Shown here: piece by piece, positions 17,853 through 27,119 of the stretch
How positions within the stretch are numbered: position 1 is the first letter of the stretch
Layout: each line of letters opens with the position of its first letter
Source of the DNA: Paenibacillus castaneae
GTDB taxonomy: Bacteria > Bacillota > Bacilli > Paenibacillales > Paenibacillaceae
Assembly (NCBI RefSeq): GCF_002884445.1
Contig: NZ_KZ614144.1
Coordinates: 4,074,094-4,138,093 of the forward strand
Length of the DNA stretch: 64,000 nt
Reading direction: 5' to 3'
Translations under genes and position numbers: made by a program
The notes under the pieces: model-generated
What the model saw: the letters and a program-made list of their open reading frames with translations, nothing else
Databases searched by the model: none
Told to the model about the DNA's origin: nothing

Positions 17853-19957
17853 CACATGGACACCTCCTGAATAATCGTACGAATGAAATTTACAAACTGT
17901 GAAACTAATCCGAACACCAAGAAGATCAGTACCCACATGATAATCATCGCAAATAAGGTCAGTAGTATATTTACGATCGTTTCACCGACGCTATAATTTT
18001 GCAAAGATTGAATTTTCCAGAAGAACATTAGTCCGCACCAGATTAACATGACCAACTCGACTGCATGATAAATCGATGCTTCGTTAAGCGATAGGACGTT
18101 GGAAATCAATGCGAGCGGAATACCCAATAAAATAACCGGGAACAGCGCATATGCGCCCCCAACAATGACATCTTTAAACCGCGCCTCCCCTTGGTATATA
18201 GAGCCGATTAAGTAATTGCATACGACCCATGACAGCCATGTAACCAAAAATCCGATGATGATATAACTTCCGCTCATATCGGCAACCGGCACAGGATTGA
18301 AGGAGAATCCGGTATAGTAAGTTTTAAGAAGCAGCATTAGCACGGTGCCGGCAAGCAGAATAAATGCGCTCAAGTAACCGCCCTTGTTCAAGAAGCGAAG
18401 ATCGCTAAAACCATCAATCGGGTGCTTCAAAATCGTAAATGAATGTTTGAGCTGCGTGATTAATGACTGTTGCAGCCATTTCCATTTTAATTTTGGAATA
18501 AGCTTTAGTTTGTATCTGCTCTTTATGATCGAAACGATTAGATACGCAATAAGTAAGCCGACCGCTAAATTGGCAAAATGAGAAAAATTTTGTTGGAACC
18601 ACTGCAAACGCAGCTGCCAGAATGAATCAGAATACCCTTGTGCATTGCCGGAAAGCTTATAAAGCTCTCTTGCGCGTTCATAATCCTCCCGGTTATAAGC
18701 CGCTTGCGCCATGCCGTTGTAAGCGGGAGAGAAGAACGCGTTCAGCTTGACTACTTTGTTCCAATACTGCTCGCTTTCTTGATATTTGCCTTGTTGCGTA
18801 AGTGAATAAGCTTGGTGTATCGCCGATCCGAATTCGGTCGGCTTTAAAACTTGAACCAAATTTAACGAATCGTCGAGAATAAACAATTCCTTTTTGGAAT
18901 TCGTGGCAATCGCAACCGGGCTTCGATTAATTCCCAAGGTCGCTGTACCCGATGAAGGGGGAGCCGTCCAAAAAAATTGTAAATTGCCGCTCGCATCATA
19001 CTGGGAAACGTAATTGCGATTTTTATCAATGAGTGTGATGTTCCCGTCTCTATCGACCGATAAATCTGAAAGCTGCTGTTCTTTCGATTTATCATCGTCC
19101 CCGGAATAAAAACCGACACTGAATGATTTATCTTTCCAAACGTTCTCGCCGCGAATATTCAGCTTCTTCACTTGTTCTTTGGAAGACCCGGATACGGTGT
19201 ATACGAAACCTTGGTCATCGATATCGATATTGCGGATGGTTGTAGGCAGAAGTCTCACCTGTCTGCTGAGCTGTTCTTTGGTGTAAAACTGCCGACGAAT
19301 TCTATCCATCAGGGTTACTTCGGTTGCGTTCGTTCCGTAAAATCCGTAAAAGTCGCCTGAAGGCTCCAGCTCGACTATCCCTTGGTAGCTGCCTGTTGAA
19401 ACAACGTACAAGAACCCTCTGCGGTCGACAACGATGTTCGTCGGTTCATAAACTAACGACACATCCGCTAGCTTGGCATCCGGACGCTTGAACTCCTGCT
19501 GGAGTTTCCCGGTTGTATCCAGCTTAACGACACGTTTATTCCCTGTATCGGCAACATAAATATCGCCATTATCTGTGACAAAAACGCCCTGCGGATTATT
19601 AAAGGGACTTTCAGGAAGCTTGATTTCACGAACGAATTCGCTTTCTGCATTCAAATGAACGATCCGGTTGTTACCCGTGTCCGCAATATAAATATGATCG
19701 TTGTGGTCGATAAACAAATCATGCGGACTTTTTAGCGGAGAAAAAACTTTCTCCCCTTCTCCATTGTCGATATAAATATCACTCGCTGCGACCCCGGTTG
19801 GAGCATAAGCCGGTTGTGTTCGAATAATCCGGTTATAGCTGTCCTTGGTGAAGGTCGTATAGGGCACATCAGCGCTGGCAATCATCGGATATGCCGTAAG
19901 TGAAATCAAGCAAACGAGCCAAAGACAGATCATCCATTTGCTTTGATTTTTTATCAT
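17852..19957 (-). CDS. NHL beta-propeller, TPR and YIP1 membrane protein
   Basis: A 701-residue protein. Residues 1-30 form a signal sequence. About 60-330 hold NHL-type repeats (SPHDLFIDHNDHIYIADTGN, NNPQGVFVTDNGDIYVADTG, DIDDQGFVYTVSG, SVDRDGNITLIDK), a propeller predicted outside the membrane. TPR-like helices follow at 385-435 (AYSLTQQGKYQESEQYW). A helix at about 470 and five hydrophobic segments in a YIP1-like domain (about 500-695) anchor it. The propeller may bind glycan or a protein partner, but no activity is known. It starts 37 bp after a permease gene and overlaps DUF5696 by one base, so it is made together with the importer. This combination recurs in Paenibacillus genomes from memory; its function has not been assigned. 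Confidence 0.82.
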   Translation of the reverse strand: MIKNQSKWMICLWLVCLISLTAYPMIASADVPYTTFTKDSYNRIIRTQPAYAPTGVAASDIYIDNGEGEKVFSPLKSPHDLFIDHNDHIYIADTGNNRIVHLNAESEFVREIKLPESPFNNPQGVFVTDNGDIYVADTGNKRVVKLDTTGKLQQEFKRPDAKLADVSLVYEPTNIVVDRRGFLYVVSTGSYQGIVELEPSGDFYGFYGTNATEVTLMDRIRRQFYTKEQLSRQVRLLPTTIRNIDIDDQGFVYTVSGSSKEQVKKLNIRGENVWKDKSFSVGFYSGDDDKSKEQQLSDLSVDRDGNITLIDKNRNYVSQYDASGNLQFFWTAPPSSGTATLGINRSPVAIATNSKKELFILDDSLNLVQVLKPTEFGSAIHQAYSLTQQGKYQESEQYWNKVVKLNAFFSPAYNGMAQAAYNREDYERARELYKLSGNAQGYSDSFWQLRLQWFQQNFSHFANLAVGLLIAYLIVSIIKSRYKLKLIPKLKWKWLQQSLITQLKHSFTILKHPIDGFSDLRFLNKGGYLSAFILLAGTVLMLLLKTYYTGFSFNPVPVADMSGSYIIIGFLVTWLSWVVCNYLIGSIYQGEARFKDVIVGGAYALFPVILLGIPLALISNVLSLNEASIYHAVELVMLIWCGLMFFWKIQSLQNYSVGETIVNILLTLFAMIIMWVLIFLVFGLVSQFVNFIRTIIQEVSM

Positions 19958-19993
19958 CGTCTAACCTCCGTTATCACGCGTAAATACAATGCC

Positions 19994-20905
19994 TTACTTG
20001 ATTCCCGAATGCGCCATCGTGGTGATTACTTTGCGCTGTGACAGCAAGAATATGATCAATGACGGCAAAAACATGATTAATGCCCCCGCCGCTGCCGCAC
20101 CTTGTCTGGCTACCGAGTTTGCTAGATTGGACGTTAGTGTAGCCATATAGAATGGGAGCGTCTTCATCGAATCGTCTTGCATAAATAACGTAGACGTCTC
20201 CGCATTGCCCCAGGCGTTCTGAAACGCAAGAATCGTAATCGTTGCAATCGCTGGCGTCACCATCGGGACGACAATCCGTATGAAAATGCCGAATTCGGTC
20301 GAACCGTCAATTTTGGCCGCCTCGATCATTTCATTCGGGAGCTGATCGATAAACTGTTTAATTAGAAAGACGCCGACAGGCATAGCAATCATCGGTAATA
20401 CATGTCCAAAATAACTATTCATAATGCCAAGGCCTTGAACGATAACGTACCGGGGAATCGCAATTGTCTCCGGCGCAAACAAAAGTGAAGCAATGATCGA
20501 GCCAAACACGATTTTGGCTCCTGGAAACTTGTGCTTCGATAGGGCATATGCACACAAGGCGCCTGTAGTGACCATCCCTGCTGTAGCAAGAAAGGTAACG
20601 ATGATGCTGTTGAGCAAATACCGTGATGCAGGCACAAACGTGTTCTGCGTAAGGGAAAGCAGTTCAATAAAGTTCTGAAACGTCGGATTCCGAACGATAA
20701 ATGTAGGTGGAAACTGAAACAATTCATGCAGCGGCTTAAAGGCGTGATTTAAGATATACACGATCGGCAGCAGCATAAAAACAGAAAGCAAGGTCAGGAA
20801 CAAAACGATGAGCTGCTGCGAACGGTCGAATCGTTTAATGGCAAGCGCGATTTCTCTCCGCTTCCAATAAAGCCGCCGCAGCATTTTATTGTTGACTTCC
20901 CGCAT
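19994..20905 (-). CDS. Carbohydrate ABC transporter permease (MsmG type, region B)
   Basis: A 303-residue permease with six predicted helices. The start is ATG at 20905, overlapping the stop of the upstream permease in TAATG and placed by GGAGGGGG. A basic cytoplasmic N-terminus leads into SVFMLLPIVYILNHAFKPL. The EAA loop is NEMIEAAKIDGSTEFGIFIR and the protein closes with ALIMFLPSLIIFLLSQ. It forms the channel of the region B importer with the permease at 20905-21891. It is less similar to the region A permeases than those are to their remnants, so this is an independent importer. Confidence 0.92.
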   Translation of the reverse strand: MREVNNKMLRRLYWKRREIALAIKRFDRSQQLIVLFLTLLSVFMLLPIVYILNHAFKPLHELFQFPPTFIVRNPTFQNFIELLSLTQNTFVPASRYLLNSIIVTFLATAGMVTTGALCAYALSKHKFPGAKIVFGSIIASLLFAPETIAIPRYVIVQGLGIMNSYFGHVLPMIAMPVGVFLIKQFIDQLPNEMIEAAKIDGSTEFGIFIRIVVPMVTPAIATITILAFQNAWGNAETSTLFMQDDSMKTLPFYMATLTSNLANSVARQGAAAAGALIMFLPSLIIFLLSQRKVITTMAHSGIK

Positions 20906-21891
20906 TATTCCCCCTCCTTGGGACTGAACAAATAGCCAAATACCCGGCTTAATAAATAACATACGAGCAGAAGAACAACCGAAATGGCGCTGGCGTAGCC
21001 AAGCTCGTAGCGAATAAAGCCATAATCATCAATATGGTTTATCATGAGCTGTCCGGCATAATTAGGAGTCGGATTACTGCCCGACAGCTGCGTGCCAATC
21101 GCGCCGGATTTCAGCGTATATACAATCGACATAATAGCGGCAAACATCATCTGAGGTTTCATCAATGGAACCGTAATGTACCAAATTTCCTGAAGCCTGC
21201 TCGATATCCCGTCGATTCGCCCTGCTTCATACATCGTTTTGTCGACATTCAAAATGCCGGCCAGGATGGCAAGGAACCCGATCCCCATACTCGCCCATAT
21301 CGAGACAACGATCATGACATCCATTAAATAATCTTTGTTCTGAACGAAGAGCATCGGTTTCTCAATCAATCCCCATTTCAACAGGAAGCTGTTCAAGTAA
21401 CCGGTCCGGTCTCCGGTAAACATCACTTGCCAAACGACTGTCATTGCTATACCGGCTGTTAAGGAAGGCGCGTATATAGCGAGCGCATAGCCTGTACGCA
21501 ATACATTAGGAAGCTGAGCAATTAGCCACGCAAGGAAAAATGCGCACACATAGCCGAGCGGACCTACAAACAAAGCGAACTTAAAGGAGTTCGGCACGAC
21601 ATGCTGCAGAAATATAATGTCTTGTGAAAATAAGTTTTGATAATTCATCCACCCGACCCAGGTAGGAAATTGAATGGCATTAAAGTAAGTGAAGCCTAGC
21701 AGCACACCGGCAACAATCGGGACAAGAATAAATAATAGAAACATGGCATAGAACGGAGCGATAAACAAATAAGACAAACGGTATTTCCATATCTCCGCGG
21801 CCAAGCCCATTAATTTGTGCGTCACATTATTTCCGGTTCTGACAGAAGAGTCAGCGTATTGCCGGGAACGGATTTGCACCTTATTCGACAT
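20905..21891 (-). CDS. Carbohydrate ABC transporter permease (UgpA type, region B)
   Basis: A 328-residue permease. The start is ATG at 21891 (MSNKVQIRSR), six bases after GGAGCGG; it overlaps the end of the binding-protein gene by 11 bp. A cytoplasmic N-terminus of about 40 residues precedes YLFIAPFYAMFLLFILVPI. The EAA loop reads KTMYEAGRIDGISSRLQEIW, with the usual Ala-Gly-x-x-Asp-Gly core. Translational coupling with the giant binding protein and the second permease indicates a stoichiometric complex. It requires MsmK (24986) as ATPase, encoded at the head of the same gene run. Confidence 0.92.
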   Translation of the reverse strand: MSNKVQIRSRQYADSSVRTGNNVTHKLMGLAAEIWKYRLSYLFIAPFYAMFLLFILVPIVAGVLLGFTYFNAIQFPTWVGWMNYQNLFSQDIIFLQHVVPNSFKFALFVGPLGYVCAFFLAWLIAQLPNVLRTGYALAIYAPSLTAGIAMTVVWQVMFTGDRTGYLNSFLLKWGLIEKPMLFVQNKDYLMDVMIVVSIWASMGIGFLAILAGILNVDKTMYEAGRIDGISSRLQEIWYITVPLMKPQMMFAAIMSIVYTLKSGAIGTQLSGSNPTPNYAGQLMINHIDDYGFIRYELGYASAISVVLLLVCYLLSRVFGYLFSPKEGE

Positions 21892-24886
21892 CGATATCCG
21901 CTCCTTTCCATGGTTCCTGAATCTGTGGAATATCAAGCGTTTTTATCACTTTTCCGTTTTTGTCTCTGAAATAAAACTCCTGCTGTTTTCTGACAAGCTC
22001 CCCTGTAATTGCTTTGATCCCTTTCTCCAAAGCAATTCGCGGCGTCTCCAATGCTTGGCTGTCCAGAACAACCGCCCGGTTCCACGCATTAGCCAGCTCT
22101 CGGGTCGACATATACCCCCCTGGCACGTTCGGTACATCCTTCAACCATTTCCACTGCTCAAGGATGACTTTCAAGTCTTCCTTCTTCCAAGGCATGTTAG
22201 CAAAAGCTTGTACGTTCGCTGTATTCCAGCGGAAAGCTTCGCCGCGGAACTGTTCCATGTTTAAGCCATAATCCGTTTGCGTTTCATCTGAGAGATACCA
22301 TTGCAAAAATTGCCATGAAAGGTCGCGCTTCTGCTCAGGTGTGTCATTAAATAACATCGCGCTTGTCGGATTGCTTCCGGAAGCCCACCTTATAATCGAT
22401 CCATCCGGCTGCCGTGTACCAGGAATCGGGGCAATTGTCCATTCGTTCAAAATATCCGGCGCAGCAACCATCAGCTGCATATACATATTGAAATCAGCGA
22501 TGCCGATCGGCATCGTTCCTGATCTAAACTGGTTGTAGAAGCTCTGCACCTGCCGCTCAAGTCCATAAATATTAAATAAATCCGTCCATTTCTTGAATGC
22601 GTCGAAAGCTTCTGGCTTGTTCAGTGCGGTAGACATCCCATCCGGCGTATAGATATCGGCGCCATTCTGGAAAAACATATACGAAAAGTCATCCGGAGGA
22701 ACGTAGAAATTGTACTGCTTCTGCAGAAGCGTCGGAATCATCTTATATACATCGTCCCATGTATCCGGTACTTCCAAATCGAGCTTTTTTAAAATATCTT
22801 TCCGGTAAAACAACACTTTGAAGCTCGTTGTTTCAGGAATGCCATAATACCCGCCATTGTAATAGAACGGAAGCATCGCGCCTGGATGATACTTGGAAAT
22901 GAGCTCATTGCCACCAGGCAATTTTGTAATATCAAGAGCCGCTCCTCTTAGCGCCATATCGAACGGCATATTTCCTGGAACCCCCAGTGCAATATCCGGC
23001 AGAATACCCGAAGCTTTCGCAAGGATCAATAGGTCGGGCGACTGTACCAGGTTCACCTTCACCTGTACGCCGTATTCAGGGGTGAACTTCTCATCGGCAA
23101 GCATCTGCAGCTCATCGACGTAGTCTCTTCCCATCATCATCCAGACGTTCAATACATCTCCATTTTGCTTGCCGAGCTGGTTCCGGTCCTCGAACGAGTA
23201 TCTAAGCGCCGCGAACATCCCGGTTACTTTTTCGAAAAAATTTGCTTCCATTTTAGGAAAAGAAGACTGCACAGGCGTTATGTAAAACTTATCTACCTGC
23301 AACGGAGCATCCATAAGCTGTCGATATTGCTCCTGCAGTTGCTCTAGTACTGCCCCCAAAGTCAGATGGCTGGTAGGGATCTTTTCAGGCTTTTTAAGCA
23401 GTTCTTCGATATCTTTCGCACTTGAGCGATACGTTTGGGCAACGCTGTCAATATCTTTATTAATCGCTCGCAGCTGCCCAACCTGTTCGATAAGCTGCTC
23501 TTGCAATTGCTTCAATCGGTCCGTGACGCCTGGAATTTCCTTCTCGACGTCCCATACGCGAAACTGGTCGTCCTGACGATTTCCCGTAGCGGATTTGATT
23601 TGTTCCAACACTTCTTTCAGCGTAGCGACCATCTGCTCGACCTTCGTAATAACCGGCATGTAAGGCTCATATCCGGCTTCCATCATGATCGTGTGAGTCC
23701 CTTTCGACAAATAAAATTCCATCGGTTGATTCTGATCGTCTTGGATCGTGTATCCTTTCCAAGTGGAGGTGTAAGGAAGAGAATAGGATTGCAGCTCTTT
23801 GAACGGAATTTTCCCATCGATGTAAATCGACCGCGATACGGACAAGTTTTTCCGCAAATTTTGATTCATACGCATGCCGATCTTATACAACCCATCTTCA
23901 GGCACTTCGAATTCCCAGGTTACCGCGTGTCCGCCCTTGTACCAACCCCATGCACCTAATGTGTTGTAAGACCTGTATTTCAATGATTTCGGTGTGGTAA
24001 GCGCATCCCGGTCATATTGCGCCTGAATAGAAGTGGAATTTTTTTTGCTGAATTGTTCCGCTTCGATTACGATGCTTTCTTTGCCTATTGAAGATATGGC
24101 AGGGTATGTCTTCCTCACTTCCTCATATGCGGGTATGACAGTTGGCGGCTTTATCGTAAACGATTTGACCGCAAACGGCTCCTGCGAAATCTCAATGCGT
24201 ATCACATTCCGGCCTTTCTGCAAATGCCAGAGCAGAGGAAGCGCATAAGCTCCATTGGAGTCGCGGAACGGCTTCGATTTCCACCCTTCGATTTCTTCGA
24301 TCGACGATTGCAGCTCATTGCCGTCGGTATCGAACCTCTGAGGCTGATTTTTAAATTCCCTTTCAAATGACATGGAACGCGCTTCCCGAAACGGATACAC
24401 ATCATTTACTTTTGCTGACAATATCGATGGACGCCGGTTTTTGCGATTGTCATCTGATAGCGGGGCGTAATCGGCGACGATCTCATACAAGCCTTCCTGT
24501 TCGACTTCAACTTCATATTCTACCCAGCCCTTAGGAGAGGACCATAGGAGCACATCTTTTTGCCCTTGGTACATATCAGTTATGACAGCTGCATCGTCGG
24601 ACTTTCTTACATAGCCCGCTGCTTCGATGATATATTGCTTTCCGCCTGAAGGAATCTTGTCTGCTTCCCATTTCTTCCGCACTTCCTCATAATAAGGCTC
24701 TATCTGACCTGATGAAGCGCTTTCACCTATCTCGTCAGACTTACCTGGTGACCGCTCCGATTCGGCATAAACGGCTCGCTTGCTGTCCGTCTTCCCCGTA
24801 ACATTCAGGGTGCCGATCAACACAATCGAAAGACAAATGATTAACAGCCGAAAACCAAAAGGCTTTTTACCTCCCTTTGTCATCAA
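21881..24886 (-). CDS. Giant solute-binding protein fused to carbohydrate-binding domains
   Basis: A 1001-residue protein, about twice the normal size for a binding protein. A signal peptide (about 1-40) ends near AVYA and has no lipobox Cys. Two CBM6/35-like beta-sandwich modules follow: about 60-245 (YIIEAAGYVRKSDDAAVITD, KGWVEYEVEVEQEGLYEIV) and about 265-420 (SIVIEAEQFSKKNS, VTWEFEVPEDGLYKIGMRMN). Residues about 420-540 are predicted helical coiled coil (LKQLQEQLIEQVGQL). The rest (about 570-970) is a family-1 binding domain (VWMMMGRDYVDELQMLADEK, PDTWDDVYKMIP, FLQWYLSDETQTDYGLNMEQ). It may capture a polymer with the CBMs and hand shorter sugars to the permeases. The gene overlaps the first permease. 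Confidence 0.88.
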   Translation of the reverse strand: MMTKGGKKPFGFRLLIICLSIVLIGTLNVTGKTDSKRAVYAESERSPGKSDEIGESASSGQIEPYYEEVRKKWEADKIPSGGKQYIIEAAGYVRKSDDAAVITDMYQGQKDVLLWSSPKGWVEYEVEVEQEGLYEIVADYAPLSDDNRKNRRPSILSAKVNDVYPFREARSMSFEREFKNQPQRFDTDGNELQSSIEEIEGWKSKPFRDSNGAYALPLLWHLQKGRNVIRIEISQEPFAVKSFTIKPPTVIPAYEEVRKTYPAISSIGKESIVIEAEQFSKKNSTSIQAQYDRDALTTPKSLKYRSYNTLGAWGWYKGGHAVTWEFEVPEDGLYKIGMRMNQNLRKNLSVSRSIYIDGKIPFKELQSYSLPYTSTWKGYTIQDDQNQPMEFYLSKGTHTIMMEAGYEPYMPVITKVEQMVATLKEVLEQIKSATGNRQDDQFRVWDVEKEIPGVTDRLKQLQEQLIEQVGQLRAINKDIDSVAQTYRSSAKDIEELLKKPEKIPTSHLTLGAVLEQLQEQYRQLMDAPLQVDKFYITPVQSSFPKMEANFFEKVTGMFAALRYSFEDRNQLGKQNGDVLNVWMMMGRDYVDELQMLADEKFTPEYGVQVKVNLVQSPDLLILAKASGILPDIALGVPGNMPFDMALRGAALDITKLPGGNELISKYHPGAMLPFYYNGGYYGIPETTSFKVLFYRKDILKKLDLEVPDTWDDVYKMIPTLLQKQYNFYVPPDDFSYMFFQNGADIYTPDGMSTALNKPEAFDAFKKWTDLFNIYGLERQVQSFYNQFRSGTMPIGIADFNMYMQLMVAAPDILNEWTIAPIPGTRQPDGSIIRWASGSNPTSAMLFNDTPEQKRDLSWQFLQWYLSDETQTDYGLNMEQFRGEAFRWNTANVQAFANMPWKKEDLKVILEQWKWLKDVPNVPGGYMSTRELANAWNRAVVLDSQALETPRIALEKGIKAITGELVRKQQEFYFRDKNGKVIKTLDIPQIQEPWKGADIDVE

Positions 24887-24985
24887 TTAACCTCCTAAAA
24901 GTTTTGTGGAGCAGAGCTTCCCCGATGTTTCTTCGCAACAAAACTCACTTCGAAAGCATACGCTAAGTTTTGTGGAGCACAGGCT

Positions 24986-26107
24986 TTAATCGTTTATCAG
25001 CTTTTCCGTATCTTTATGGAAAAACAATGCTTTACTCATATCGATGGCGAATGATGCCTGTGTTCCCTCATCGAAGTGATAGCGCGGATGCGCACGTGCA
25101 ACAACCATTTTTGGAGTACCGATTTCCATGTGATAATAACGATCGGAACCGATAAATTCGTTCATATGCAGCACGCCGCTAACGACCGAATGTTCAGAAG
25201 CCTGAAGCGCGATTTCCTCGAAGCTTATGTGCTCAGGACGAATGCCCATAATAACCGTTCGACCTACCAACTGATGATGGTTTCTTAACTGATGCGCTTC
25301 CTTCTCCTGAATTCGGAGTGCGAAGCGTCTCGTTTGGAATTCAAGAACGCCATCTGTTTCCTGTAGACGGCCTTCCATGAAATTCATCGGGGGATTGCCG
25401 ATAAAATTCGCGACAAATAGATTAGCCGGTTTGTTATAGACGTTCTCTGGCGTATCCAGCTGTTGAATGACGCCTTTCTCCATAACGACAATCCGGCTTC
25501 CCATCGTCATAGCCTCCACCTGATCATGCGTGACATAGATAATCGTAGATCCAATTTTTTTGTGAAGGCTGATTATCTCCGTCCTCATTTGGACGCGAAG
25601 CTTCGCATCCAGGTTCGACAACGGCTCATCCATGAGAAACGCCTGCGGTGTCCGCACGATGGCTCTCCCGAGTGCTACGCGCTGGCGCTGGCCCCCAGAC
25701 AGTTCTCTCGGCTTGCGGTGAAGGTAGTTCTCAATTTCCAGTACGCGCGCCGCCCGTTTCACCGAAAGCTCAATTTCGTGCTTTGGCATTTTGCGCAGGC
25801 GCAATCCGAAAGCGATATTTTCAAACACGGTCATATTCGGATAAAGCGCATAGTTTTGGAATACCATTGAAATGTCTCGGTCTTTGGGTGGAACATCGTT
25901 CACCAGTGTATCTCCGATATAAATTTCCCCCTCGGAAATATCCTCGAGCCCGGCGAGCATGCGAAGCGTCGTCGATTTTCCGCATCCGGAGGAGCCTACG
26001 AACACGAGAAACTCTTGATCCTCCACCTCCAGATTGAAATCGTTGACGGCTAATTCTTCGAACTTACCGTATCGCTTGTATACGTGGTTAAAAAGTATCT
26101 TGGCCAA
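24986..26107 (-). CDS. Sugar ABC transporter ATPase (MsmK/UgpC type)
   Basis: A 373-residue ATPase. The start is TTG at 26107 (AKILFNHVYKRYG), 9 bases after AAGGAGG. Walker A is GSSGCGKST, signature LSGGQRQRVALGRA, Walker B AFLMDEPLSNLDA. A C-terminal TOBE/regulatory domain (about 235-370) carries MGIRPEHISFEE, typical of MsmK and MalK. It is the only sugar-type ATPase in the window. The importers of regions A, B and C have permease pairs but no ATPase, so this protein may energise all three, as MsmK does in streptococci (inference). A 100 bp gap to the giant binding protein holds a repeated segment (AAGTTTTGTGGAGCA near 24899 and again near 24966). Confidence 0.93.
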   Translation of the reverse strand: MAKILFNHVYKRYGKFEELAVNDFNLEVEDQEFLVFVGSSGCGKSTTLRMLAGLEDISEGEIYIGDTLVNDVPPKDRDISMVFQNYALYPNMTVFENIAFGLRLRKMPKHEIELSVKRAARVLEIENYLHRKPRELSGGQRQRVALGRAIVRTPQAFLMDEPLSNLDAKLRVQMRTEIISLHKKIGSTIIYVTHDQVEAMTMGSRIVVMEKGVIQQLDTPENVYNKPANLFVANFIGNPPMNFMEGRLQETDGVLEFQTRRFALRIQEKEAHQLRNHHQLVGRTVIMGIRPEHISFEEIALQASEHSVVSGVLHMNEFIGSDRYYHMEIGTPKMVVARAHPRYHFDEGTQASFAIDMSKALFFHKDTEKLIND

Positions 26108-26168
26108 ATGGTAACGCCTCCTTGAGCACTTGGATACAACATAGGATAAGGTTGTCTGCAACTCTTTT

Positions 26169-26213
26169 AATAAAACGCTTTCAATGTTTTTATATTAACA
26201 ACTATGGTGTCAA
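26169..26213 (-). promoter_or_regulatory. Promoter -35 element and cre-like site upstream of the shared ATPase
   Basis: On the minus strand TTGACA (26208-26213) is followed after an AT-rich stretch by TTGAAAGCGTTTTATT (26169-26184), which matches the 5' half of the CcpA cre consensus. No convincing -10 box is seen at the right spacing. Carbon catabolite repression of the transport genes is likely but not proven. Confidence 0.45.
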
Positions 26214-26252
26214 TGTAGTGTAAAGGTTTTTTTCGGTAAAATAATAACCGAC

Positions 26253-26303
26253 AAAAAACCACCTCTCACCCGAACCGAATCGGCCTGGTGAGAGGTGGTT
26301 TTC
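26253..26303 (-). terminator. Intrinsic terminator of the two-component operon
   Basis: AAAACCACCTCTCACC and GGTGAGAGGTGGTTTT form a perfect 16-bp stem around a ~16-base loop. The stem is followed by TTTTTTGTCGG on the minus strand, 20 bp after the stop at 26322. It separates the regulator genes from the ATPase gene and could also work in the other direction. Confidence 0.9.
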
Positions 26304-26321
26304 TTAGAAATATATAAAAAT

Positions 26322-27119
26322 TTATGCCGCTATGAACGCAGCCGGTTCATCCATCTCCTTCGCTCGACTTAGAATGATCATAAAAGCTAGCTGAATCGCC
26401 GTCATTAGGTACGCATATACAGCGATACCCGTTATGACCGCGATCGGCAGCCAGATCCAATGGATGAGCACGCTAAGAGCGCCAGAGAATAGAAACATAA
26501 ACAAAATCATCGTAAATGTCCTTGGTATGGACATTTTCAAATAATGTCGGCTCTGGCGAAGTGAATAATCCATGCTCTTCGAATCGACAACTATCGTAAA
26601 TTCCAAGTAGATGAACAGAATCCTGAGCGCAACAAAAACCATGAGAGAAGCGAGTACGCCGGCAACTCCGAACAGCATAACCAATATAGACGTAACCGCA
26701 ACCTTCGCTAGCATTACCATCACATAAAGCCCAATAAAACGCACCCAGTATTTGCGTCCGTCACGGATAAACTGAACGAACGAAGTTTTTTCACCGTCAG
26801 CCGCGCCCTTAAGCAGAGAGATAAATCCTCCCTGTACGTAAGCAGACGCAAGCAGAATCAAAGCGACAGCGATCCATGCAAATGAGGAATTTCCGGGATT
26901 GTTCAAAAACTCGATCTGATTTGCCATTAGCGGTGTATTGAGCAAGTGGCTCAAGGACGGCATCCCCATCTCCAGAATGACTCGCCACGATAATCGGGAT
27001 TCGCCGCTGAAGCCGATAAAGTACCATCCGGTTAATAATGAGATCGCATCCAGTATAATCGGGCAAAAAACAATCCATATGTTGCGATGAAGCCGGTTAA
27101 ATGCCTGTTGCAGTACCAT
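26322..27119 (-). CDS. Polytopic membrane protein of unknown function
   Basis: A 265-residue protein with about six hydrophobic segments (WIVFCPIILDAISLLTGWYF, FAWIAVALILLASAYVQGGF, YVMVMLAKVAVTSILVML, LASLMVFVALRILFIYLE, FTMILFMFLFSGALSVLI, AYLMTAIQLAFMIIL). It shows no motif I can assign. The start ATG overlaps the stop of the kinase gene in TGATG, so it is translated with the two-component system, and a strong terminator follows. An accessory sensor or a membrane partner of the kinase is a reasonable guess; the arrangement resembles membrane-modulated kinases. Not a transporter permease by any motif I see. Confidence 0.75.
   Translation of the reverse strand: MVLQQAFNRLHRNIWIVFCPIILDAISLLTGWYFIGFSGESRLSWRVILEMGMPSLSHLLNTPLMANQIEFLNNPGNSSFAWIAVALILLASAYVQGGFISLLKGAADGEKTSFVQFIRDGRKYWVRFIGLYVMVMLAKVAVTSILVMLFGVAGVLASLMVFVALRILFIYLEFTIVVDSKSMDYSLRQSRHYLKMSIPRTFTMILFMFLFSGALSVLIHWIWLPIAVITGIAVYAYLMTAIQLAFMIILSRAKEMDEPAAFIAA

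Noticed and set aside
24899..24980. Repeated AAGTTTTGTGGAGCA as an attachment site or insertion-sequence scar
   Set aside because: Two imperfect copies about 65 bp apart, with no target duplication or recombinase gene nearby; probably a local duplication.
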